Origin: Ancylostoma caninum
Taxonomy: Eukaryota; Nematoda; Chromadorea; Rhabditida; Ancylostomatidae
Reading direction: 5' to 3'
Length of the DNA stretch: 64,000 nt
Assembly (NCBI GenBank): GCA_037903475.1
Contig: JBAJFG010000021.1
Span: 248,001 to 312,000, forward strand
Within the stretch, counting starts at the first letter, position 1, and the number at the start of each line of letters is the position of its first letter. Shown here one piece after another: positions 1 to 11,131 of this stretch. The notes below the pieces were generated by a model. It searched no databases. It saw only the letters and a list, made by a program, of their open reading frames with translations, and had not been told where the DNA came from. A program made the position numbers and the translations under genes.

Positions 1-448
1 GGGGCAAAAACTCGAAACCGTGTAGTCGCTATTAAAATAGAACAGTGGGGGCTAAAACTTGTGTCATAGGGCGATCATTGTATGCTTTCACTTATTTTAT
101 TTCATATATTAAAGAACATCGGATTTCCTAAGTTATGTTTTTTGAAACTCTCTTCTGAACCCGTTGTCATTGTTCAGCTTTCCATCTGATAGAATTCTCC
201 ACAAAAAATGCCCTATTTTTCTCACGACCAATTTTTGCCGCGATGTTCTGCACAGAAATTGGGCTCCTTTTTCTCATGCATGCAATACTTGTTCAGCTAC
301 GGTAGAAATGTGCCGGACACTTTCACAGAATTTTTTGAAGCTTTAAGCAAAGGGTGTTCGGTAGTATTACATCCATTTCATACATCATCACTGTACTGTT
401 GCTATTAGATCGTTGTGAGGAATTTGAAAGAAAAGGCTAACAAGAGAA
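1..448. other. No recognised feature
   Basis: Only short open frames without recognisable domains are present. The plus-strand peptidase gene that starts to be visible at 2132 must have its N-terminal exons upstream, so this stretch could be intron of that gene, but I see no exon in it. Confidence 0.4.
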
Positions 449-806
449 GTGCAAGAGGTTCGGCTCTGAGATCGGAATGGAACCTATCTGGCTTGAATCT
501 TTGTTTGAGTAGGTGCTACACCATGTATTTCATTACTGCCCGTGACTCCTAGGAAAAAAAACAAGTATGCAAAACGGCCGCTCATGACGGGCTTCAAACC
601 CTTGTATCTCTTCCTAGTAGTCCAGTATCTTCTCCACTCGGCCACCCCATCGCTGGTGCAGTGCAGGAACGCATGTAGTGATGTAGTGGTATTTCTATTA
701 TTTGGAGCCGAGGGCAATAATGAAATACATACTGTAGTAGCTACTCATACAGAGATTCAAGCCAAATAGGCTTCATTCCGGTCTGCGAGCCGGGCCTCTT
801 GCACCT
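449..806. mobile_element. Palindromic MITE with long inverted arms
   Basis: The left arm (about 449-547) and right arm (about 703-806) are inverted copies of each other. For example, GGCTTGAATCTTTGTTTGAG on the left matches the reverse complement of the right arm at about 745-765, and GTATTTCATTA near the inner end occurs in both arms. Arms are about 95 bp, the interior about 155 bp, and no transposase is present. The two overlapping open frames on opposite strands are mirror images produced by the palindrome. The superfamily and target-site duplication are not clear. Confidence 0.7.
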
Positions 807-2131
807 CCCTTGTAAGTGCATGAATGTGGAGGTGCTTAGCGAGCCAATACTGGTAATAGTGATGGCATATGAAAATGTGTCTTGTGTAGAATTCCAAACA
901 TCTGTTTTGTGTAAAGTTTCAAGACATCGTATAAGGTACAATATCTGCCATATGCTTACAGTAAAACACCAAAAAGGACGTTACAACGCAAAATGGGTGT
1001 GATTCTCATGGTCAATGCACCAAATTACCTGTTTCTCATCCGCAGACTAAGGCATACTACTGACGAAAAAGATTTTTCTAGATCCTGGGTGAAAGTATGC
1101 AGAGTAGTACGACTCTTCCTAAATTTGATAGCAAACCAGCACCTTCTGCCAATAATTTTCTTGAAAACCAGCTTGATACAACAGGATTAACAGTGTGAAC
1201 GCTAAAAATGTCACTTTGCGTGATGACAATCTGACTGGTATTCATTTTTGAAACAAAATCAATTGTGACGGAATGAGGTGGTATTGAGTGGTGAACTAGC
1301 AGATACCCAAGGAAGAGAATCTTTAAGGTTTGCTAGCTCTCGCCAGGAGGGATTACGGAGCCGAGTCGTTCTTCCAGATCTATGTCTACGCTGACGCGAA
1401 AAACACCTCTCGTAATACGCTGACAGTGAGTTATACGGAAGCTTTTCTGATAACCTGTTGAATTGCAAAATGATCATCTCCTTCACAAGGTCGACCAAGG
1501 GACGCTATCGCTCGGCAGAGGCGCTCGAGATTACTACTTGAACACTACGTTGTTCGCCAACCACATGGTGGCGTACAGGAAGTACTTCCTTGAGGTGGTT
1601 TCACTTTACTTAGTTTCTCTTTTCCCTATCATCTTCGACCCTTCTGCTTAATATGTATTGTCCGCATGGAAAGAATCGCAAGGAGCCCATGATCACAATG
1701 ATATACTTATGTGGTTCCGTGCGTAACTGCTGAGAACCAGTATTCCCAGCCTTAATTCTCAGGTAGTTTGTGAGCGGGGCCGAGAGGGTGGGGGTGGGGG
1801 CGGTTTCGGTGTATGATGATGCTCTTCCAGGCGCACCTTTTGTGGAGATCCGTGTTCCTCGAAAACGGTCTTCATCATCCACTCCTTCACGGCATAGGAG
1901 GGGCGTTTCATAGGTGGCCAGCAAAGATGGTGCAACGCGCTGAAACCCCGTCGTCTCGCATTGGATCCGCCTACATGCTCCCTGAATGTTGTGGCTTGAA
2001 CATGGTTCTTCATTAATTTTGCACGGAACCATATACACCTTTGGATTACAAGCTCTCGGAGAATTTTATCGATTGGGGATCTCAGAAACGATTCTGAGGT
2101 GAGACGATGCCTCTAACCAAGAGATATTTAG
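807..2131. other. Probable intron or upstream sequence, no exon recognised
   Basis: No reading frame here resembles the N-terminal M13 domain expected before the first recognised exon. Open frames at 1610-2038 (minus) and 1759-2016 look repeat-like and lack known domains. The sequence around 1785-1805 is a short G-rich run. Confidence 0.3.
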
Positions 2132-5100
2132 ATTGTGAAAATCCTACAAGAGGATGCCAACGTCGCTCACAACGCTTCGGTTATTGGGGATAGCATCGAT
2201 GCAGTAATTGCCTTTGAGAGGAAACTTGCCGAGGTATGATCATGCTTTCCTATAATAAAGCGACTCTATTCCCTCCAATTACACTGATTTGTAGATTGTG
2301 GTTCCCGAGGACGAAAGAAGGAACAGCACAAGGCTCTATAACAAGAGGAAAGTTGCAGACTTGTACAACTACATGGACGACGTGAGACAGCTGTTTTCTC
2401 TGAACTGTGTCCACACCACGGTCGGCTAAACTGTGACTTCAGATCAATTGGGTGGCGTACTTCCGGCAAATTGCCCCTTCGGAAATGATCGACCTGTTCA
2501 GCAACGAGACGGAAATAATTGTTGCTGAAATTGAGTATCTAGAGAAGGTCAGTGCAGTCGAACCGATCCACTCTGGTTCACTCCGTAACTTCAACAAAAA
2601 TATGAGAGTTTTCAGGCCTCCAAGTTGATCAAAGAAACGGATAGCGAGTTGCTTGCGAACTACATCGTGTGGCGAGTTGTACAAGCAAGTGTGAGGCTGC
2701 TCGACGAAAGATTCGAGAACATAAAACAGGTTTGTTCTATTTTCCATGAGAATGATTCTTGAAAGATTAGCGCTCCATCGCATTTGTAACGGAAGAGCGA
2801 AGTCTTTCCATGAAGCGATAAAGACTTCTAGCTTCCACTATCGTTACGTTCGTAATATTCTCCTTAAACTCTCATCTTAATCTCCCCATACTCTGTGATA
2901 AAGATGCATTAGGAACACAGCCCGAACAGCGTTATACATCGAATAGAAACGCTAGCGGCAACCGGGCAGCCCGGATGCTGCCATCCAGTGGCGGACGCAG
3001 AAAGTGGGCGGGAGGGGGGGCGTGAGAAAAAAGTGGGGTCTCCTTTGGGGACCCAGACGGAAAATAAAGTTAACAAAAACTTTAATTACGATAATAAATA
3101 ATTAATAAAAATTATATTTAAAATTATAACAATAAACAAAAAAATAAACTGTTGCAAGTTTTTTGAATGTATTCTAAAGTAATTTTAAAAATTTGCCGAC
3201 CCATTCTCGGGGGGGGGGCGGCCCCCTGCGTCCTCCAGTGATGAATTTCAATACCAAACTCTTCAGTTTTGCTTCAGCTACCATTATGGCTTAATTTCTC
3301 AGCAATTGGGGCAAAAAAGTTGGAAGCAAGCTTGAGCAGCAACTAAGAGAAAGACGGCTACGGTTTCTGCTGGACATATTACAAGTTCGGGCTGTGCATT
3401 TAGCACACATTAATCGGAGTTCTTCCTGAGAACGTGGGATTCTCGGGTCTGACTGAGATTTTAGGGTATTAAGGGGTCACAGCAAAAGCGTAGACCAGTA
3501 GGAATCTAGGATGTGAGCCAACTTCACCTAATATCTCTATACGGCAATATTCAGGTTTTCATTCGCGTTCTGATTATCTGCGCATCCTAAATTGACGGTG
3601 GTAACAGGTAGCACACACATCTATTTGAGGCACCAGGTACAGTGTAACCTCAAACTTGGGTAATTAAACCAGGATAGAAAAAAAATATTCAAAGACAAAA
3701 CCAAGGATAAATGTGACAAATCTACCTATTTCTAGTCGTACTGTTCGTGTCGCGAGTTAGCTTACTAATTTCTGATCGTGCTCCTACAAGCTTACATTAC
3801 AAATAAAGCTGACAGAGATAAAGCGTAAAATAAGGACAAAATAAAGCATATAAAATCCTCACAGCACAACATCGAACAACGACGCTTAAATACAGGCGTT
3901 TGGTGAGGAAGCACGAGCGCAATGCTCCTAGCTCACAGATCTCCGACGGCTGATAACGATGGTATGCAACAACATGCAAAGTCATCATGTGAAACTAGGA
4001 AATCGTGCTCGGACTTCAAATATAATGCTAGAAGATATAATAGTGAACATGGAGTTCACTACACATCCGCATATTCCATAGATATAAGCGTTCTCATAAT
4101 CGAAAGGTCCTGCCCAAAGGTACATATTTGCGTAGCGGTTGGTGCAAGTGAGCCCCCACTGTACAGAGCAACGATCATTCCGTACTTGTTTCGTACGAGT
4201 CTACATCTGCATCGGAAGAGTTAGAAAAGTACATTCTACGTACTTCAAACGCGATGCTATTATCATCGAACTCTCACAAATTCCTGCGCATTTTCTGGGC
4301 ATTTCTTCTCTCCCAGCTACCTCCTGCAGTGAAACAGACTATAATTACGAAGGTGTCGGTAGAAATAACCATAAATATACGACACAATCACTTAATTCTT
4401 CTTCTCCAGGACTTCTCACGAGTGATGACCGGTCAACAACAACGCTCACCACGATGGAAAGACTGTGCCCAAGTGCCCAGCTCGGTAATAAACTCAAGCT
4501 TTTTTTTTCTAAAAACTAAAGAAAGTTTATGGAAAGAAATCGAAATTTGAAAGAAAACAACGGCATGCTCTCGTTAAGGTATTGCCTCTTGCTGCTGGTG
4601 CAGTCTACGTTCAAGCGCATTTCAACTCCGATGACAAAAGGGAAGCGCTGGTACGTTTTTACCATGATAGTAAGTAGTTCCATTCAGTAGATTGGACAAA
4701 AACCTATTGCTTTGACAGGAGATGATCAAGAAGTTGCTTGAATCATTCGCCGACTTGGTGACGCAAAATGACTGGATGGACGAAGCGACAAAGAAAATTG
4801 CTATTGAAAAGGTACCCAATTTAGAACACTGACGTTGAAAACTGTGCAAGTAATCTGTCGAAAGGGATACCGTAGAAAATAAAATGCATCTGCGATCGCA
4901 AAAGCAGATTGTATTGGCAGAAAATTGTCAGATGGTGGACACGTTGCGGCTGGGAATGCCTGGCGGCATCTCGACATCCTCGCTCATTCCGCATCTTTCG
5001 TTTTGGTCTCACCACGCTTTTCGGGTGGCTTATTTTTCGGGCTAGTATTCTAGGAGGCTATGTAAAGTTAGTACGCGCAGAACGTCAGGGTTGGTTCTAT

Positions 5101-8100
5101 AATCTGGCCGGTTATGTGTTGACGACCCCCAGCCTTTGATGCTGTGACGTGTTCAGGGGTCTTTCTGATAACTATTGCTCGGAACAGAAAGGAGAAGTTT
5201 GGTGGTAGTTTCAACCATCGTAAGGCCCATATTCCAACTTTGTTTAGTACGAGAGAGATAAGTGAAGGGCATTATCAAAACGAGCATTTATGGCATTTAT
5301 CTGGATAGTAGTGTCATTGCTGATCTTGCGCAACCATGGAGTATAAATTGTTGCATATATTTGCTCCTCTTGCTTCACACATCTGAGAATCGTATAGTCA
5401 TTGCAGGAGCACATGCCCCCACAGTGACTTACGGGGGGGGGGGGGGGGAGGGGGCGGGGGCATCCGATGTGTCAAGTCAAAAGTGCTCCATCCTCCCAGA
5501 CTCCTCTGGTACCAATTCACCGACCCCGGAGCAAGGATGGCTTGTTTGGGCATGGGCGTGATCGAACCATCAACTGTGTCGTGCGCAGCTAGTCTCTTGT
5601 CACTGCGCTACACATGACTATGAATCGGTATTATCTATTCATTCATTGGCGCAAACCTAAAGCGAAGTAAAATCTACCCAACCACCACAGTAGAACGTTG
5701 AGTCAGGCGAGAAATTTTCTTTTGTTGTGATATAATTTTTTTACGACAAGGCACACATAATTTGCCATAACAAAAGTTTGATTTAGCTTTCGAAAAGTTC
5801 CAAAGAGTTTGAAGCCTGGTATTGTTCCTTTTCACTTATTTATTTATGACTTTATCTGTTTGCTTATTTATTTACTTATTTATTTATTTATTTAACAATA
5901 TGTAACTTTGAGTGCCCTACATTACAGAGAATTCATGAGTAGAAATTATCTATTTTGAAAAATAGAAAAATTTCGAGGAGAAATTTCTGACTTTTTTCTG
6001 TACCTGCTTGTAAATGATCACAGTCCCCTGGGATGCGATAACTTAAGATGTCTTTTATTTAAGGCGAATTCCATGATCAACAACATTGGATATCCAAACA
6101 TCACAAGCGACATTAAGAAATTGGATGAACAGTACGATGAGGTACGTATATTGAAGTGTAGAATCGAGCTCCCGACCTCTACCCGCTGGGAAAGCGTTGT
6201 CTTTGCAGCTGTACATCCTACCAGAAGACACCTACTACTCGCTGATGAAGAAAGCAGTGATATGGATGCAAAAGAAGGAGTTCCGCAAGTTGCTGAAGCC
6301 ATTTGATAGGCACGACTTCGAAGTTTCACCTGCCGTTGTCAACGCTTTCTATTCCCCAGAGAAAAATGCCATAAGTGAGAAGCACTAGCTCTTCATTCTA
6401 TAGCTTTTATAATGAGTAAATATTTTCAGCTTTCCCCGCCGGAATCCTCCAACCTCCGTTCTTCAGCGGTTCTTTTCCCAAAGCCGTTAATTATGGTGCG
6501 ATAGGAGCAGTGATTGGACACGAAATAACACATGGATTTGATGATCAGGGTGAATGTTGTTTTCTTGCCAAATAATATATTTTCCACTGGATGTGACAGT
6601 TGTCGTGTTAGGTTCCCAGTACGATAAGGATGGAAATCTGCACAACTGGTGGAGCGCTCAATCTCTGGAGTCATTTGATGAACGAAGGCGTTGCATCGTT
6701 GAACAATATGGCAACTATACTGTACCCAAGATTAATATGAAAGTGAGTTCATGGTCGTCACCCCCATTTTTCAGAGAAATAAAAAGATTATGCTGCTTAA
6801 GGTGAATGGCAAACTGACACAGGGAGAGAACATTGCGGACAATGGCGGCGTAAAAGAGGCGTTTAAGGTCTTTCGAATTTTTTGCCTTTTTCTACCTTTA
6901 ATTTGAATCCATTGAAATCTCAAGCATTCATTGGTTTTTATTGCATTTTTTCAGGCTTACGAAAAATATATGACTACGGAGGGTGAAGAAGCTCGTCTTC
7001 CAGGACTCCAGCACTACACCAACACCCAGATCTTCTTTCTCAGCTATGCTCATGTAAGTTTTTTTACAGCTGTGCAGTTCATCTGCTGCTGTAATATTGC
7101 TGATTTTCATGCAATATACCTCATTGCCTGATTTAACATTTTCTTCCCTTTCCAGAAGGGTTATTCCTTTCGTAGACACTCTTCTCCCATTCCCGAAAGA
7201 AATTAAAGGAAACTAAACCTTCATGTGAAACTTTCCCTGAGAACTTGCTAAAGCCGCCGCTTTGAAAAAAAATGTAGTTTCCAACAAATTAGTGGAAACA
7301 CCAGCTAGATCTCGAACGATCCTACGTATTAGTGCAGAGGCTAAGGCATCCCATCGTTGCAAGGCTTGGTTTCCAGCCCGCGATTTCTTTGGAGCTGCTT
7401 ATAGAGAAGCTACACTTTGATATCAAGTAACAAAAATGCCGTTGAATGGGATGAGGAGGCCGGAAACTCAAGCTTGCAACCACTATTGTGTGCTTTTTAG
7501 CTTATGAGCGGGCACAGTTGCGCTGGAATATCCGGTCAGTGTTTCGTAGTGACGTTTCGGGCAGAGGAGACGTTTACCTTCGAGAACTGCGTATATGTAG
7601 CTCACTACATCGACATTCGCTTCTAGATTGATAAAACTCAGCTTGAACTTGCCATTGGCGGACATTGCTCTTTGAACCATCACTCGCTGTGAGTGGATAG
7701 AATGGGAGACGACTTTTCCGTTGGAAGTGGCACTATAAGCCAATCGAGCCGGGATATGATTACATCGCTTGTTCAGGAATTTCTCCTCCACGAAGGGTTT
7801 CTCAACACTCCACATGACATCGGATGGATTTCTTAGGGTCTCAATAACCGAACATTCAGGCCATCGTGATTTTTTCGGATTTTATCTTCTTGTTTCGCTT
7901 GTATTCGGGCATTACGGTTGAGCTCAGCATCCTCAAGATTCTACCGAATCGAGGTTTCCCATAGTCATGCTGGTTGTTTGCTTTTGAATTTCTTTTCCTA
8001 CAGCAGCAGTCTCGAATCTCATCTACGTACGTATTTTGGTGGATGTGTATGACAAACATGCACCTATGCAAAAACGCAATTTCTCTCGGAAATACCTGGA

Positions 8101-9238
8101 AGAAATCTTGGGGACATTGCTCTGTCACCCCATAAATTTCACCTTCAATACTAAGTTTGGCTGTTGACAAGCGTAACACCAATCTCTCTTGCATTCATTT
8201 CTTTATACTGAGGGAGTAGCCGTTGTGAGTTGCAAAAGTTCGATGCATTTTTTTCCGCTGCCTGTTCCCAGTAATCAGAAGTCTGCGAAGAGAATCAGTG
8301 GTAACCCGACTCTGCGTAGCTTTTCTTACTCTCTTCCATTTTATCTGAAACAATATGTGAGAAATTCTACTTCAAATTGCAAAGGAATGAACATTGGATA
8401 GAGCTAACACAGCACACCAGGAATTTATACTGATGGACACTCTTGTCCTCAAGATTCGAAAAAAAAGTAGTTGATTTGTGTAGTTTAACATACATATGTG
8501 TTGTGTGTAATGCTGATTATCCATTGAAGAAAAAAATGATGCTTTTGTCAAGGACTAAAATTTCGATTAAACCTAATAACTGGGGGAGGGGGGGACGGAA
8601 GGGAGTGGATTACTAGTACTTGACGTCGGACGGCAGTTGCCCGCCTATACTGCAAACCGCGAGAGTATAAACAACTCCGGATACCAAGTTAATAACTCTG
8701 CCAACTTCACCATGTTCATGTGACGTTCCGGCCGAGGGAGACTGGAGTGATGAAACGGAAAAACAACAATTAATTCGAAGTAAGCAATTAGTAACATGGA
8801 AGAAGAAAAAATTGTTAATCAACTGTGTGCGGTTTTTCATAAATGGTGCGATGGGAAAAAATCACCGAAAATAGACTGGTTTTTGATACTCTGCAGAAAC
8901 TGTGAACAGTCAATACGTTAATTCAAGAAAGAAACTCTAGTTAACCCCCTAGCATTTAAACAAGTGACAGTGTGTTCTCTTTTTCTTTTTTGATGGAAGC
9001 TGTCCTGGCCACCAATAATCGAAGTAAGGCTATCCAAATATCATCTATACATATATTTCAGTTCTGGTGTGGTCAGAAGAAAGAGGCAGCCGCTGTGCAG
9101 CAAGTGATGACCGACGAGCATTCCCCAGAACTGTTCCGAGTGTTCGGTGTACTCTCTAATCTCCACGAATTCGCAGAGGCATTTTCATGTCCAAAGGGAT
9201 CGCCTCTTAACCCTGAGCAAAGATGTGTTGTTTGGTGA
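2132..9238 (+). CDS. Neprilysin-family M13 zinc metallopeptidase, 14 exons, 5' partial
   Basis: Exons: 2132-2233, 2295-2381, 2443-2547, 2616-2729, 4410-4484, 4579-4650, 4719-4811, 6064-6141, 6209-6374, 6430-6549, 6612-6742, 6802-6867, 6955-7053, 9062-9238. All junctions are GT-AG and the phases agree, giving 494 residues and a stop; family members are usually 700-780, so about 200-250 N-terminal residues (cytosolic tail, membrane anchor, first ectodomain part) are missing upstream. Visible M13 motifs in order are RSPRWKDC (about 109), [14 protein letters not shown] (287, substrate binding), HEITH (328-332, two zinc-ligand histidines and the catalytic Glu), GENIADNGG (389, third zinc ligand Glu and the Asp that orients the histidine), DEHSPELFR (456, transition-state His and Arg) and a C-terminal CxxW. 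By family knowledge it is a type II membrane or secreted endopeptidase of small peptides. The last residues are CVVW, so the Arg found at this position in mammalian neprilysin is Val; ECE-type members also lack that Arg. Member-level identity is not assigned. Confidence 0.95.
2986..3240 (+). mobile_element. MITE with CAGTGGCGGACGCAG ends, copy 1
   Basis: The element starts CAGTGGCGGACGCAG and ends with the near inverted CTGCGTCCTCCAGTG. It is 255 bp, G-rich near both ends and AT-rich inside, and lies in the intron after the fourth recognised peptidase exon. The ends resemble hAT-type termini, but no convincing 8-bp target duplication is seen. Related copies in the opposite orientation are at about 20374-20625 and 53860-54130. 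Confidence 0.7.
3565..3670 (-). ncRNA. SL1 spliced-leader RNA-like locus (gene or SL1-tagged retrocopy)
   Basis: On the minus strand, 3670 down to 3649 is an exact 22-nt match to the nematode SL1 leader (starts GGTTTAATTACCC, ends GTTTGAG), followed by a splice-donor-like GT at 3648-3647. About 78 nt from the 5' end is AATTTAGG (3593-3586), near where SL RNAs have their Sm site. The sequence just after the leader (GTTACAC) does not offer the usual pairing of the first stem, so a functional SL RNA gene is not certain. A retrocopied 5' end of a trans-spliced mRNA would look similar. It lies antisense inside an intron of the M13 peptidase gene. Confidence 0.6.
5460..5615 (-). repeat. tRNA-derived SINE-like repeat, copy 1
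   Basis: Read on the minus strand, the 5' end holds a tRNA-like A box (TAGCGCAGTGACAAGAG, about 5610-5594) and about 30 nt later a B box (GGTTCGATC, 5568-5560). A non-tRNA body follows, including TGGTACCAGAGGAG near 5510. A second, 5'-truncated copy with a related body (TTGGTATCAGAGGAGG) is at 33360-33480. The A box/B box layout is that of an RNA polymerase III promoter, but no complete cloverleaf is evident, so I do not call a tRNA gene. Confidence 0.55.
5860..5895. repeat. TTTA microsatellite
   Basis: Short interrupted TTTA/CTTA tandem tract in a peptidase intron. Similar AAAT/TTTA tracts sit at the 3' ends of the CR1-like elements in this window, so this may be the tail of a severely 5'-truncated minus-strand copy, but no element body is recognisable. 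Confidence 0.6.
7054..9061. other. Large last intron of the peptidase gene
   Basis: The intron is 2.0 kb, bounded by GTAAGT and a TTTCAG acceptor. It contains an interspersed-repeat-like segment (about 8580-8760: G-rich stretch, then GGATACCAAGTTAATAACTC and GCCAACTTCACC) related to a segment at about 35130-35300. The long minus-strand frames here show no known domain. Confidence 0.5.
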
Positions 9239-9279
9239 TCGAATGACCACTAAACTCTAGAAGAGATTACTAGAAGTAC

Positions 9280-9308
9280 GCATCACATCGTTGTGATGCT
9301 GAAATAAA
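9280..9308 (+). terminator. Hairpin and polyadenylation signal after the peptidase stop
   Basis: GCATCACA-TCGT-TGTGATGC (9280-9299) forms a perfect 8-bp stem. AATAAA follows at 9303-9308, 65 nt after the TGA stop. The AATAAA is the plausible poly(A) signal; the role of the hairpin is unknown. Confidence 0.5.
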
Positions 9309-11131
9309 AGGCAGGGATATGATCTGTGTATTCAAAGTGTTGTTTCATTGTTAGTCAACTAATTTGGATTTTTCTCATGTCGTAGAGAATTCGCCGCGTG
9401 TTTTGGAAGGAATTGTTACCAGAACTTCTTAATGGAGGTACGTGTATCTCTCCGGTGCCTATGCCTTCTCTGAGGTTAGATGCTACATTAACTTTCGCCA
9501 CCAGCGGTGTATCAACGTGCATAATTTGATGGTCTCGTTAGTCTTAGCGTTTAGATATGGACGGTTATCTTTTTCAGTGAACATATCCAATGGATTTTTT
9601 TTCCAAAAACAGTGTGCATAAGCCAGTTTCGTTCATCACTAGGTGTACAAATAAATACCCTCTAGTCCGAGCGAGAGTGCTTCGTGTTTCAGATGTTGTT
9701 GCATATTTACTGTATTTATATTGTTGTGAATATTGAACTACTCCTATTGTATTTTTTGTCCATACTTTGAACTTTGAATAAATATACTGTACAACAATGT
9801 CTACGCGTCCTCTGGAACGTCATTCTTGCAAGGGGGTTTACCAGCTGTCGAGACGATGAGTGTCATCGTGAAGTTTTTTGCTCTTCCATCTTTCGTCCTA
9901 GTATGGTTCTACAAGGAAAGAATCCACCTGCCCCATCTACTGCAGCGACCTGAAGAACTTCCAAACTTCTCGCCTTGAAACCTAACCTGGTGATGCTAAA
10001 CACGAACACCTTTGAGATGCTAAGCACGAACATCGCATTCATTTCGTACCATAACCCATTTTGTAGGGTTTCACCAAGCATACGGTAAATACGATATCTC
10101 AATCCTTTGAAAATCTTCTACAACTTTACATAAAGAGGTTACTTTATATTCCGATCACTTTTAATATATCCGTTTTGTAACCCAACCCTTTGTTCACACA
10201 CAAACGGATGAATATTACAGTATCTCGGACCGATGGTATATTTATATCGTCACTTTCTAAATGTTTCAATGCTTACTTTTGCGACACGCCTTGTAATCTT
10301 TTGACTGGCCCAGTTCTTTCACCAATTTTTACGAAGATTTTTGTTTTCTACCCACAGAGTAATTATATTGTACTCAGCACTTTCTACTGTAGCGACTCAC
10401 AATTTTTTATTCTTTTAATATTGAAAACACTTCCTAGAAGACTACCAATCGGTAAAGCTTTGTTTAGGTAAATACCGCTTCTTTGTCTGAATCCATATCT
10501 CTCTGTAGGCATACGGCCGCAGTCGAAAAGATATGATCAGCGCCATATCGACTAAAGGATCTTTTTGTCATATCTCACCTTTGGATTGCGTTATCAAGAT
10601 GAAATATGGATATGTATTAAAGCTCTATGGTGCTTCCTAATAGCAGTTTGTCTAAAAAGATATTCAATTCTAGTGGCTCTATTGAGCCCAAACATTAACA
10701 CATGGCTTCCTTGGATTTCGTCCCTTCACTACCAACCTCCGAGAAAAATAAAGAGTTATACAGATTAGGCACATAGCTGGCTATTTTTTCCACAAAATGC
10801 TAGTGTTACACTTTCCTTCGCAGCTCAAATGTGCGGACCAAAGTAAGTGGTCGGATTCACCGAAAAATCTTTTCTTATTGTACCTAAAGAATATTGAAAG
10901 TATGCCGGTTCCTATTTCTTTATCATATAAGTATTAACTTCCGAACATTATCTTTAACCACTCTATGTGGTAGATAAGTAAACAAACTAGTGAATTCCGA
11001 CGAAAATACCTGGTACTTCTATCAACCATCAGACAGTCATTGACTATTTCTGTGCTGTTGTTAATCGGCCAAAAGTGCTTCAACCCAGTTCTTTGTTTCA
11101 AGACATTACAGTAGTTACCAAAATGTTTGTA
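9309..11131. other. Intergenic, nothing recognised
   Basis: AT-rich DNA with short non-homologous frames. Around 9990-10035 there is a small local direct repeat of GATGCTAA(A/G)CACGAACA. No RNA gene or exon was recognised. Confidence 0.4.

Larger units (their letters stand above)
4812..6063. other. Peptidase intron with SINE and TTTA tract
   Basis: This 1.25-kb intron lies between two in-phase peptidase exons. It contains a long G run (about 5431-5455), a tRNA-derived SINE copy (5460-5615, minus) and a TTTA-rich tract (5860-5895). No additional exon was recognised. Confidence 0.6.

Noticed and set aside
484..769. Two overlapping frames on opposite strands with similar ends (NEIH...IQA)
   Set aside because: They are mirror images created by the palindromic MITE, not genes.
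5560..5613. Possible tRNA gene from A and B boxes
   Set aside because: No complete cloverleaf or acceptor stem; the downstream body recurs at 33.4 kb, so a SINE fits better.
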